Assembly: GCA_050743385.1 (NCBI GenBank)
Contig: JBOGFJ010000055.1
Span: forward strand, 1-7,942
Reading direction: 5' to 3'
DNA: 7,942 nt
Source of the DNA: JACDBD01 sp050743385
Lineage (GTDB): Bacteria > Actinomycetota > Acidimicrobiia > IMCC26256 > JACDBD01
In this document: piece after piece, positions 1-6,232 of the stretch
Numbering within the stretch: position 1 is the first letter of the stretch
How the letters are laid out: each line of letters starts with the position of its first letter
Position numbers and translations under genes: made by a program
The notes under the pieces: model-generated
What the model was told of the DNA's origin: nothing
The model's input: only the letters and a program-made list of their open reading frames with translations
Databases searched by the model: none

Positions 1-283
1 GGTGGGAGTCGGTCAACTCGCGGAACTCGCGCACCGCGTGCACCTGGGCAAGCTCGGTACCCGGCAACCAGAACGACAGCCCGACGTCGATCGTCCCCTC
101 GTTCGGACGCACGCCGATCCGGGTGAAGAACCCCGTGTCGGTGGTCGGGTCGTAGCAGTTGAAGTAGTACGACTCGCTCCAGGCGGTGTCGCCCTCGACC
201 GGATGGGCGAAGTCGTGGTGCTCGTCGAGGACCGGCACGTCCCGGAGTCTACGGGCCACCTTCCGGCGAACTTGCGCGCCCAT
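1..283 (-). CDS. CrtC/lipocalin-like (DUF7064/DUF7065-type) protein, N-terminal part only
   Basis: The first 94 codons of a gene that leaves the window at its left edge. After a basic start the protein reads DVPVLDEHHDFAHPVEGD, then SYYFNCYDP and TGFFTRIGVRPNEG. This aromatic, beta-rich pattern resembles the opening of actinobacterial proteins related to the hydroxyneurosporene synthase (CrtC) lipocalin fold (DUF7064/DUF7065). That assignment is from memory of the family and no enzymatic activity is claimed. I chose ATG at 283 because GGAAG at 291-295 sits 7 nt upstream as a plausible ribosome site. In-frame GTG codons at 259 and 238 are alternatives, and the recognisable homology only begins near the 238 start. 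The gene follows the monoamine oxidase on the same strand after a 36-nt gap, so the two are probably co-transcribed. Reality as a gene is fairly sure; the family is moderate. Confidence 0.6.
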   Translation of the reverse strand, partial: MGAQVRRKVARRLRDVPVLDEHHDFAHPVEGDTAWSESYYFNCYDPTTDTGFFTRIGVRPNEGTIDVGLSFWLPGTELAQVHAVREFRELTDSH

Positions 284-319
284 CGCGCCGCTTCCAGCGC
301 GCCGAGCGCGCAAGAACGG

Positions 320-1672
320 TTAGGCGGCGAGGATCTCGGCGGCGGCGCGCTCCCCCGACTGCACCGCGCCGTCCATGTAGCCGTTCCAGACGGTGGCGGT
401 CTCCGCGCCCGCCCAGTGGATCGGCCCGATCGGCGCCCGCAGCGCGGGGCCGTACTGCGTCCACACGCCGGTCGGGAAGTGGGCGCCGTAACAGCCCCGG
501 GTCCACTCCTCTTCGGACCAGTCGAGCTCGACGTACTCGACGGGCTTGCGCGCCTGCGGGCCGAAGAAGTCGGCGAACGACTCGAGCACGGCGTCGCGGC
601 GGTCGTTCGCGCTCATACGGTTGAGCACGCGCGCGTGTGCCCCTTCGAGGAAGCCGAGCAGTACGCCGGGCGTCCCCGACGGTGGCGAGTTGTCGAACGT
701 GATCTTCACGGGCCCGCGGTCACCTGACGCCTGCCCCGTGAGGCCTTCGTCGCGCCAGAACGGCGAGTCGTAGACGACGTTGCACTTGATCACCGATCCG
801 GCTGGAACGCGTTGCGTGAGCTGGTCGCGGAACGCGGGCAGCGCAGGCTCATAGAGGACGCGGGCCGACAGTGCCGGTGGCACCGCCACGACAACATGAC
901 GGGCGGTCGCGAGCACGCCGTCGGCGAGCACGGTGACGCCGTCTTCGCGATGCTCGATGCGGCGTACCGGCGCTCCCAGCCGCACGCGGTCACCGAGGCG
1001 GTCGGCGAGCCCCCGCGCCGCCAGCTGCGAACCCCCGACGAAGCGATCCTGCTGGGCACCGCCGCGCGTGCCGGTGAGGATGTCGACGCCGCCGCCGGAG
1101 TGCGTGTAGAAGAGCGCGTGGAGGAGCGAGAAGTCGGCGGGCTCGGCCGCGAACACCGCTTCCGAGTACAGCTCGAACAGGGCCCTGGCTTTGGGCGTGC
1201 GCAGGTTGCGGCGGATCCAGGTCGCGAACGTCTGCGCGTCCCACTCGGAGGCTGCGTCGGCGGCCCAGGGCGCTTCGAGCGGTACTCGGCGGGCGAGCCT
1301 GTCGAAGCGCGACTGCGCACGCGCCATGTCGGCGAGCACGAGCGGCGAGATCCGCGGGATCGTGCCGCGATAGCGCGCCGACGCGGTACCGAAGCGCAGC
1401 ATGTGGTCGCCCGTGTTGTAGGTGGGGAACGTCTCCAGCCCGAGGTCGGCGGCGAGCTTCGCCATGCGGAGCTGGGTCGGGCCGATCCACTGTCCACCGA
1501 CCTCCACCACGGTCCCGTCGGCGAGGGTGTGGTTCAGCAGCCGACCGCCGACCCGTTCACGGGCTTCGAGGACGACCGCCTCCTGGCCGGCCTCGACGAG
1601 CCGACGGGCGGCGGTGAGCCCGGCCAGGCCGGCCCCGACCACGACGACGTCGACGTCGATCCGCTCGGCCAC
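320..1672 (-). CDS. flavin monoamine oxidase (MAO/putrescine oxidase family)
   Basis: A 450-residue FAD-dependent amine oxidase, predicted to deaminate a primary or polyamine to an aldehyde with release of ammonia and hydrogen peroxide. The N-terminus has the dinucleotide-binding motif GAGLAG (residues 13-18), then VLEARERVGGR (34-44) and GGQWIG (59-64). The C-terminus has the typical WAGAETATVWNGYMDGA stretch. Compared with human MAO-B as I recall it, SVIKC places the active-site lysine at K296, GCY places a cysteine at C394 where MAO-B binds FAD covalently, and Y395 with Y432 match the two tyrosines of the aromatic cage. The length is usual for the family. GTG at 1672 is chosen because the FAD motif starts 12 residues later and a TANNNT -10 box lies 7 nt upstream. 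The frame stays open to 1909, but that part overlaps the divergent DUF429 gene. The substrate cannot be read from sequence. No signal peptide is visible, so it is probably cytoplasmic. Confidence 0.93.
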   Translation of the reverse strand: MAERIDVDVVVVGAGLAGLTAARRLVEAGQEAVVLEARERVGGRLLNHTLADGTVVEVGGQWIGPTQLRMAKLAADLGLETFPTYNTGDHMLRFGTASARYRGTIPRISPLVLADMARAQSRFDRLARRVPLEAPWAADAASEWDAQTFATWIRRNLRTPKARALFELYSEAVFAAEPADFSLLHALFYTHSGGGVDILTGTRGGAQQDRFVGGSQLAARGLADRLGDRVRLGAPVRRIEHREDGVTVLADGVLATARHVVVAVPPALSARVLYEPALPAFRDQLTQRVPAGSVIKCNVVYDSPFWRDEGLTGQASGDRGPVKITFDNSPPSGTPGVLLGFLEGAHARVLNRMSANDRRDAVLESFADFFGPQARKPVEYVELDWSEEEWTRGCYGAHFPTGVWTQYGPALRAPIGPIHWAGAETATVWNGYMDGAVQSGERAAAEILAA

Positions 1673-1679
1673 GCCGCTC

Positions 1680-1693
1680 AGGTTACGTAGCCT
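1680..1693. promoter_or_regulatory. symmetric divergent leaderless promoter
   Basis: The 27-bp spacer between two divergent start codons holds AGGTTACGTAGCCT, a 14-bp palindrome with a single mismatched pair. On the plus strand TAGCCT (1688-1693) fits TANNNT and ends 6 nt before ATG 1700. On the minus strand TAACCT (1685-1680) fits TANNNT and ends 7 nt before GTG 1672. Such spacing places transcription starts at or next to the start codons. Neither gene has a recognisable ribosome site, which agrees with leaderless mRNAs. No clear -35 box is visible on either side; any -35 would lie inside the opposite gene. The promoter activity is inferred. Confidence 0.6.
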
Positions 1694-1699
1694 GCCGGG

Positions 1700-2365
1700 A
1701 TGATGTCGGTGGCGGGCGTCGACGGCTGCCGCGGCGGTTGGGTCGTCGTGACCGGGACCGAGGCATTCGTGTGTCCCGACTTCGCCGCCGTGCTCGATGC
1801 CCTCCCACGCCGCACTCTGGTGGCGGTCGACATCCCGATCGGCCTTCTCGACGGCCACGTCGAAGGCGGGCGACGTGCCGACTCGATCGCACGTCGCGTG
1901 CTCGGACAACCGCGAGGAACATCAGTGTTCCCCGCGCCACCACGGTGCTGCTTCGGCGTGCGATCGCTCGAGCAAGCGCGTGAGCGTGGATGCCGAATCA
2001 ACCAGCAGGGAATCAACCTCCTCGAGAAAATCGAAGACGTCGACCTCGCGCTCTCCCCTGCGTTGCAAGCGCGCGTGTACGAGGTACATCCGGAGCTCAG
2101 CTTCGCCGCCATGAACGACGGCCGACCGGTGCCGTCGAGAAAGACCCGTCCGGAAGGCCAAATGGAGAGACGCGCGCTCCTCGAGCGTGCACACATCGCA
2201 TTGCCCGACCGTCCGCGGCCCTACCGTGATGTGAAGGAAGACGACCTTCTCGATGCGTGCGCCGCGCGATGGAGCGCGCTTCGAATCGCGTCGGGCGTAT
2301 CCAGCCGCGTCCCCGATCCGCCGCCCATCGACGCACGAGGGCTGCGGATGGAGATCTGCTGGTGA
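1700..2365 (+). CDS. DUF429 family protein (predicted RNase H-fold nuclease)
   Basis: A 221-residue protein with the hallmarks of DUF429 (PF04250): GVDGCRGGW at residues 6-14, VAVDIPIGL at 41-49, the RRADSIARRVLG / SVFPAP block at 58-80, YEVHPELSF at 127-135, and DDLLDACAARWSA at 181-193. Conserved acids D8, D44, E128 and D181/D182 are those expected of an RNase H-like active site. The family is predicted to be a nuclease, but to my knowledge its reaction and substrate are not established. It is full length and ends in a typical GLRMEI tail. ATG at 1700 (or the adjacent ATG at 1703) is chosen because TAGCCT lies 6 nt upstream, suggesting a leaderless message. Its TGA stop overlaps the GTG start of the next gene by 4 bp, so it heads a coupled series. 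The family call is firm; the function is not. Confidence 0.9.
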   Translation: MMSVAGVDGCRGGWVVVTGTEAFVCPDFAAVLDALPRRTLVAVDIPIGLLDGHVEGGRRADSIARRVLGQPRGTSVFPAPPRCCFGVRSLEQARERGCRINQQGINLLEKIEDVDLALSPALQARVYEVHPELSFAAMNDGRPVPSRKTRPEGQMERRALLERAHIALPDRPRPYRDVKEDDLLDACAARWSALRIASGVSSRVPDPPPIDARGLRMEICW

Positions 2366-3030
2366 AGCTGCTCGCCGAGGGCCGAGACAGCCAGGTCTTC
2401 GCGCTCGACGACGCTCGGGTGCTGCGCCGCTACCGGGAACCGCGCTGCCTGCCGCGCGAAGTCGCAGCGATGCAGCTCGCCCACGCGCACGGTTACCCGG
2501 TGCCGCGGGTGTACGACCTCACCCCCACCGACCTGGTGATCGACCGCATCGACGGCCCGACGATGGCGCACGACCTCGCCCGCCGGCCCTGGCGCATGCG
2601 CGAGCACGCGCACACGCTCGCTTCGCTGCACCACCAGCTGCACGACATCGTGGCGCCCGACTGGCTCGCCACCCCCCTCGGTGACGGTCCCGTCCTCCTC
2701 CACCTCGACCTGCACCCCCTGAACGTGATGCTCGGACCGGCCGGCCCCGTCGTCATCGACTGGACCAACGCCGCCCGCGGCAACGGCGACGCCGATGTCG
2801 CGCTCACGTGGGTCCTCCTCGTCACGGGGGAGCTCGACGCGGGACCACTGACGCAGCTGGCCGCCCGGGTAGGCCGGCAGGCCTTCGCACGCATGTTCCT
2901 GCGCCGGTTCGTACGGACCCCGGTGATGGCCCACCTCGACGCCGCCGCGGCCTACCGGCTCGCCGATCCCAACCTCCGCGACGGCGAAGTGGGCGCGGTT
3001 CGGGATCTCGTGGCGCGCACGCGACGATGA
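2362..3030 (+). CDS. small aminoglycoside-phosphotransferase-fold (APH-like) kinase
   Basis: A 222-residue protein with the C-lobe signatures of the APH/choline-kinase fold: HLDLHPLNVML (residues 114-124) is the catalytic loop with D116 and N121, and VVIDWTNA (130-137) carries the metal-binding D133. The N-lobe is short. VFALDDARVLRRYR (12-25) probably holds the ATP-contacting strand, with arginine where APH kinases usually have lysine, as I recall for this actinobacterial subgroup. It is clearly shorter than true aminoglycoside kinases (about 260-270 residues), so antibiotic resistance should not be assumed; a small-molecule substrate is likely but unknown. GTG 2362 is supported by GGAG at 2350-2353, 8 nt upstream, and by the GTGA overlap with the DUF429 stop. 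The frame is open further upstream, but inside DUF429. Its stop overlaps the DUF488 start (ATGA). The fold is confident; the substrate is unknown. Confidence 0.87.
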   Translation: MKLLAEGRDSQVFALDDARVLRRYREPRCLPREVAAMQLAHAHGYPVPRVYDLTPTDLVIDRIDGPTMAHDLARRPWRMREHAHTLASLHHQLHDIVAPDWLATPLGDGPVLLHLDLHPLNVMLGPAGPVVIDWTNAARGNGDADVALTWVLLVTGELDAGPLTQLAARVGRQAFARMFLRRFVRTPVMAHLDAAAAYRLADPNLRDGEVGAVRDLVARTRR

Positions 3031-3575
3031 CGCTGCACACCGTCGGCCACGGGACGCTCGAGGCCGACGAGCTCGCCCGCCTCCTCGCCGCCGCCGGGAT
3101 CGAGCTCGTGGTCGACGTGCGCTCGCACCCCGGGAGCCGCCGCCACCCGCAGTTCGGGCGGATCGCAATGGAACGGTGGCTGCCCGAGCACGGTCTCGCG
3201 TACACATGGGAGCCGGCGCTGGGCGGGCGCCGATCCCCGCGGCCCGATACACCCCACCACGCGCTCACCGTCCCCGCGTTCCGCGGCTACGCCGACCACA
3301 TGGCCACGCCCGAGTTCGCGGGCGCCCTCGACCGGGTGCTCGCCGACGCGGCCGCGCGGCCGACCACCGTGATGTGCGCCGAGAGCGTGTGGTGGCGCTG
3401 CCACCGCCGCCTGCTCGCCGACGCAGCCGTGCTGCTCCGGCACGAGCGCGTGCTCCACCTCTTCCACGACGGCCGGGTCGCCGAGCACCACCCCATGGAG
3501 GAGGCCCGCGTCGAGGGCGGGTACCTCGTCTACGACGCCGGGCGCCAGCCGCTCCCGGGCGCCGACGCCACCTGA
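3027..3575 (+). CDS. DUF488 family protein
   Basis: A 182-residue member of DUF488 (PF04343). Diagnostic stretches are TVGHGT (residues 5-10), LVVDVRSHPGSRR (27-39), PQFG (41-44), WEPALGGRR (61-69), FRGYADHM (85-92) and the conserved cysteine motif MCAES..WRCHRRLLAD (116-132) with C117, C125, H126 and R127. The family is widespread and its biochemical role is unsettled; the paired Cys and CHR residues suggest metal binding or a catalytic thiol, which is inference. ATG 3027 overlaps the kinase stop as ATGA and has no good ribosome site of its own, so translation probably depends on reinitiation after the kinase. The cyclase gene follows after 20 bp. The length is normal and nothing looks broken. 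Confidence 0.9.
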   Translation: MTLHTVGHGTLEADELARLLAAAGIELVVDVRSHPGSRRHPQFGRIAMERWLPEHGLAYTWEPALGGRRSPRPDTPHHALTVPAFRGYADHMATPEFAGALDRVLADAAARPTTVMCAESVWWRCHRRLLADAAVLLRHERVLHLFHDGRVAEHHPMEEARVEGGYLVYDAGRQPLPGADAT

Positions 3576-3580
3576 CGCTC

Positions 3581-3586
3581 TACGCT
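3581..3586 (+). promoter_or_regulatory. possible internal -10 box before the cyclase gene
   Basis: TACGCT fits TANNNT and lies in the 20-bp gap after the DUF488 stop, 9 nt before ATG 3596. The cyclase start has no ribosome site, so a leaderless or near-leaderless internal start is possible. The spacing is longer than at the other two candidate promoters here, and read-through from the upstream genes would also explain expression. Weak evidence. Confidence 0.3.
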
Positions 3587-3595
3587 CCGCCGGGC

Positions 3596-4552
3596 ATGCG
3601 CGCGCCCAGCGGAGGCCTGTTCGGGTCCTTCGTCGTCCACCTGTTCACCTACGCCGCGGTGTGTGGGTTCCTGGTGGCGTTCTGGGCCCTGACGAGCGGA
3701 TCGTTCGACGAAGTCGGCGACATCGCCCGTGACCCCGGCCTCGCCCGCAGCCTCGGCTTCTGGCCGATCTGGGTGATCCTGGCGTGGGGGGTGGCCGTCG
3801 TCATCCACCTCGGGGTGGCCCTCGTCGCGCTCCCCGGCGCCCTCGCCCGCAGGCACCGGGAGCTGCACCGCCGCCGTCGGCGCCGACGCCACGGTCGCTC
3901 GGGACCGCGCGACACGGCGCGCATCGCCGCCCAGGTCGGGGAGCAGATCATGGCCCGCTCCGCCGACGCCCTGCAGACGATCGCGGCCGGCCGCCGCTCC
4001 CCGCCGTCGGCGCCGTCGCGCCAATGGGTCGCGGTGATGTTCACCGACATCGCAAATTCGACGGCGCTGGCGGAGACCCTCGGCGACGACGAGTGGACCC
4101 GGGTCCTCGCCCGCTACCGCGGGTTGGTGCGCGCCGCGTTCGCGTCCCGGGACGGCAAGGAGGTCGGAACCCAGGGCGACGGGTTCCTCGGCCGGTTCGC
4201 GAGCCCGGCCGAGGCGGTGCTGTGCGGCGTCGACATCCAGCGGGAGATGCGCGACGTGCGGGAGCAGGTCGATCTCGACCTCGGCGTGCGCATCGGCATC
4301 CATGCCGGCGAGGCCGTCGAGGACGACGGCGACCTCATCGGCCGCGTGGTCAACCTCGCCGCCCGGGTCACCGACCAGGCCTCCCCGGGCGAGGTGCTCG
4401 TCACCGAGCCCGTCGCCGATCTGCTCGGCGGAGACGGGCGCGGTGGCAAGCTGGCGCTCGAGGACAAGGGTCTGTGCGAGCTGCGGGGCATCCCCCAGGC
4501 CCGGCACCTGCTCGCCGTGCAATGGCACGCTGACGGAGAGGGAGACGGTTGA
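3596..4552 (+). CDS. membrane-anchored class III adenylate/guanylate cyclase
   Basis: A 318-residue protein with two predicted membrane helices (about 10-32 and 56-80). Their pattern, with HLFTY near the start and FWPIWVILAWG in the second helix, resembles the bacterial 2TM domain. A cytoplasmic polybasic stretch with seven consecutive arginines (92-98) and a linker to about 143 follow. The catalytic domain starts at VAVMFTDIANST (145-156). Metal-binding aspartates are D151 and D195 (in TQGDGF), and the transition-state pair is N253/R257 in VVNLAAR. D246 fits the second adenine-recognising position, but the first, normally lysine four residues before D195, is G191. The cyclase fold is therefore clear, while nucleotide specificity or even activity is uncertain. 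ATG 3596 begins the first helix. The stop overlaps the bioB start by 4 bp. What it senses is unknown; only the helices and linker are available for input. Confidence 0.9.
   Translation: MRAPSGGLFGSFVVHLFTYAAVCGFLVAFWALTSGSFDEVGDIARDPGLARSLGFWPIWVILAWGVAVVIHLGVALVALPGALARRHRELHRRRRRRRHGRSGPRDTARIAAQVGEQIMARSADALQTIAAGRRSPPSAPSRQWVAVMFTDIANSTALAETLGDDEWTRVLARYRGLVRAAFASRDGKEVGTQGDGFLGRFASPAEAVLCGVDIQREMRDVREQVDLDLGVRIGIHAGEAVEDDGDLIGRVVNLAARVTDQASPGEVLVTEPVADLLGGDGRGGKLALEDKGLCELRGIPQARHLLAVQWHADGEGDG
4535..4544 (+). promoter_or_regulatory. ribosome binding site fixing the TTG start of bioB
   Basis: GGAGAGGGAG, inside the last codons of the cyclase gene, is purine-rich and ends 4 nt before TTG 4549; its upstream GGAGAGG part ends 7 nt before. 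It supports TTG 4549 over the in-frame GTG and ATG codons further in, and indicates that BioB translation can start independently of the cyclase. Confidence 0.6.
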
Positions 4553-5610
4553 AGCCTCTGGAGACCGCAGAGCGGGCCCTGCTCGTCGAACGCCGCCCGC
4601 TCACGCGCGCCGAGGTGGGCGCGGTGGCGGCCATGCCGCTCGACACACTGCCCGATCTCGTCGCGCTCGCCCACCGGGTCCGGCTCGCGTATTGCGGGCC
4701 CGAGGTCGAGCTCGAGAGCCTGATCAACGCCAAGTCGGGCGCCTGCCCGGAAGACTGCGCGTTCTGCTCCCAGTCGGCCCGGTTCGAGACCGACGCGGAT
4801 GTGTACGCGTTCCTCGACCTCGACGAGGTCGTCGATGCGGCCCGCGCCACGCGGGCTGCGGGCGCCACGCAGTTCTGCATCGTGGTCGCGGTACGCGGGC
4901 CCGAGGAGCGGCTCCTGCGCAAGGTGCTCGACGCCGTCGACGCGGTCCACCGCGAGACGGGGCTGGAGGTCGCGTGCTCGCTCGGCTTGCTCACCGAGGA
5001 ACAGGCGACTCGGCTCGCAACCGCCGGCGTCCGCCGCTACAACCACAACCTCGAGACGTGCCGGGAGGTCTTCCCGTCGATCTGCACGAGCCACACCTGG
5101 AGCGACCGGGTGGAGACGGCCCGGCTCGCCGTCGACGCGGGCATGGAGCTGTGCTGCGGCGGCATCCTCGGCATGGGCGAGACGCTCGAGCAGCGCATCG
5201 ACTTCGCGTTCGAGCTCGCCGAGCTCGACCCGTGCGAGGTGCCGATCAACCTGCTCGATCCGAGGCCGGGCACACCCCTGGGTGAGCAACCGGTGCTGGA
5301 ACCCCGCGAGGCGCTCCGGGCCATCGCGCTGTTCCGCCTCGTGCTCCCGGGTGCGTGGCTCCGCCTCGCCGGCGGTCGTGAACGCGTGCTGGGCGAGCTC
5401 CAGGCGATGGGCCTCCTCGCCGGCGCCAACGCCCTCATCGTCGGCAACTACCTGACGACGACCGGACGGGCACCCGAGGACGACCATGCACTGCTCGACG
5501 CACTCGGGATGCCGGTGGCCGACGGCCCCGGCGAGGGTCGCTTCGTCGTCGACGGCGACGGCGCCCACGCCCGTCCCGCCCGGGCCACCATCCCTCTTCG
5601 CGTCGAGTAG
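4549..5610 (+). CDS. bioB: biotin synthase BioB
   Basis: A 353-residue radical SAM enzyme that inserts sulfur into dethiobiotin, the last step of biotin synthesis. SGACPEDCAFCSQS (residues 63-76) carries the [4Fe-4S]/SAM cysteines C66, C70 and C73. Ligands expected for the auxiliary [2Fe-2S] cluster are C110 in TQFC, C143 in VACSLG, C202 in ELCCGGI, and R272 in LRLAGGRE, matching the four E. coli positions as I recall them. NHNLET (165-170), LGMGE (207-211) and NLLDPRPGTPL (234-244) are further family signatures. The length is slightly above the E. coli enzyme because of a longer N-terminus. TTG 4549 is supported by a good ribosome site and by the 4-bp overlap with the cyclase stop. No other bio gene is in the window. 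C203, next to ligand C202, is a second cysteine where the E. coli protein has serine. Confidence 0.97.
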   Translation: MKPLETAERALLVERRPLTRAEVGAVAAMPLDTLPDLVALAHRVRLAYCGPEVELESLINAKSGACPEDCAFCSQSARFETDADVYAFLDLDEVVDAARATRAAGATQFCIVVAVRGPEERLLRKVLDAVDAVHRETGLEVACSLGLLTEEQATRLATAGVRRYNHNLETCREVFPSICTSHTWSDRVETARLAVDAGMELCCGGILGMGETLEQRIDFAFELAELDPCEVPINLLDPRPGTPLGEQPVLEPREALRAIALFRLVLPGAWLRLAGGRERVLGELQAMGLLAGANALIVGNYLTTTGRAPEDDHALLDALGMPVADGPGEGRFVVDGDGAHARPARATIPLRVE

Positions 5611-5624
5611 CCCCTCGATGCGTT

Positions 5625-5644
5625 CACCGTGCGCCGCGCCGGTG
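5625..5644. terminator. possible weak hairpin between convergent genes
   Basis: The 42-bp gap between bioB and the convergent histidine phosphatase gene contains CACCG...CGGTG, a 5-bp stem around a 10-nt GC-rich loop. The stem can serve both strands, but there is no T-run on either side, so it is at best a poor intrinsic terminator. Overlapping 3' ends or factor-dependent termination are equally likely. Confidence 0.25.
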
Positions 5645-5652
5645 CGAGACAT

Positions 5653-6213
5653 CTACCCGCGCTCGTTGAAGGCGAGGAGGACGGGTCCGGGGGCGATGCG
5701 GGTGATCGAGGCGACGTCGAGGCGCATGCGCCAGGCGAGCTCGTCGCCCACGCCGAGCGCCCACGTGACCGCCGCCTTGATCGGCGACACGTGGCTCACC
5801 GCCACGATCACTTCACGGGCCAACCGCTCTTCGCAGAACCCGGCCACGCGCGCGCCGACCATGCGGAGGCTCTCGCCGCCGGGGGGCGCGAAGTCGGCGT
5901 CGGCGCGCCAGCGGGTGACGACCTCGGCGGTGAGATCCGCAAGGGGCTGGCCGTCCCACTCGCCGTAGTCGATCTCCACCAGGCGGTCGTCCACCTCCAC
6001 CGCGTGACCGGTGGCGGCGGCGATGGGGGCCGCGGTGGCCTGCGCCCGGCCGAGCGGGCTGCTGAGCACGGCCGTCGGTTCGAGGAGGGCGAGCCGCTGC
6101 GCGAGCTCGTCGGCCTGCTCGCGACCTCGGTCGGTGAGCGGCGGGTCGGCCCGACCCAGCAGCAGCCCCTCCCGGTTCGGCGTGGTCTCGCCGTGGCGAA
6201 CGAACGCGATCAT
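5653..6213 (-). CDS. histidine phosphatase (phosphoglycerate mutase-like superfamily)
   Basis: A 186-residue enzyme of histidine phosphatase branch 1. FVRHGET (residues 4-10) contains the catalytic RHG with H7 as the phosphorylated residue; R56 in SSPLGRAQAT, E80 in LVEIDYGEWDG and H141 in VSHVSPIK complete the active site. The spacing and the sequences VEIDYGEW, PPGGES and SHVSPIK resemble the C-terminal phosphatase domain of mycobacterial Rv2228c more than glycolytic mutases. Likely reactions are dephosphorylation of a small phosphomonoester, such as alpha-ribazole phosphate or a sugar phosphate; the substrate is not determinable here. ATG 6213 starts directly at the catalytic domain, 19 nt after the membrane-protein stop. 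The ribosome site is poor (AGGG touches the ATG), so coupling to upstream translation is plausible. It is the last gene of the minus-strand operon. Confidence 0.92.
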   Translation of the reverse strand: MIAFVRHGETTPNREGLLLGRADPPLTDRGREQADELAQRLALLEPTAVLSSPLGRAQATAAPIAAATGHAVEVDDRLVEIDYGEWDGQPLADLTAEVVTRWRADADFAPPGGESLRMVGARVAGFCEERLAREVIVAVSHVSPIKAAVTWALGVGDELAWRMRLDVASITRIAPGPVLLAFNERG

Positions 6214-6232
6214 CCCTGTCGCGAACCCGTCG

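Noticed and set aside
812..1690. Long plus-strand open frame (292 codons) antisense to the amine oxidase
   Set aside because: Its Arg/Glu/Gly-rich product has no recognisable domain; long antisense frames are expected opposite genes in such GC-rich DNA. The same applies to the plus-strand frame at 2-727.
1673..1909. Extension of the amine oxidase frame by 79 codons to an upstream ATG
   Set aside because: The extra residues have no oxidase similarity, lie antisense to the start of the DUF429 gene, and the FAD motif fits a start at GTG 1672 with a -10 box 7 nt upstream.
2362..3030. Aminoglycoside resistance kinase
   Set aside because: The fold signatures are present, but the protein is too short and the gene sits in a non-mobile, housekeeping-like context; only a generic APH-fold kinase can be supported.
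3871..4020. Repeated CCGCCGTCGGCGCCG in the linker of the cyclase gene
   Set aside because: Two copies of a short GC-rich word in a stretch coding for Arg/Pro/Ser-rich linker; explained by codon and composition bias rather than a functional repeat.
4114..5652. Minus-strand open frame of 512 codons across the cyclase and bioB genes
   Set aside because: It runs antisense to two genes with clear catalytic motifs, and its product shows low-complexity composition without domains. The minus-strand frames at 3530-4528 and 2221-3252 are rejected for the same reason.
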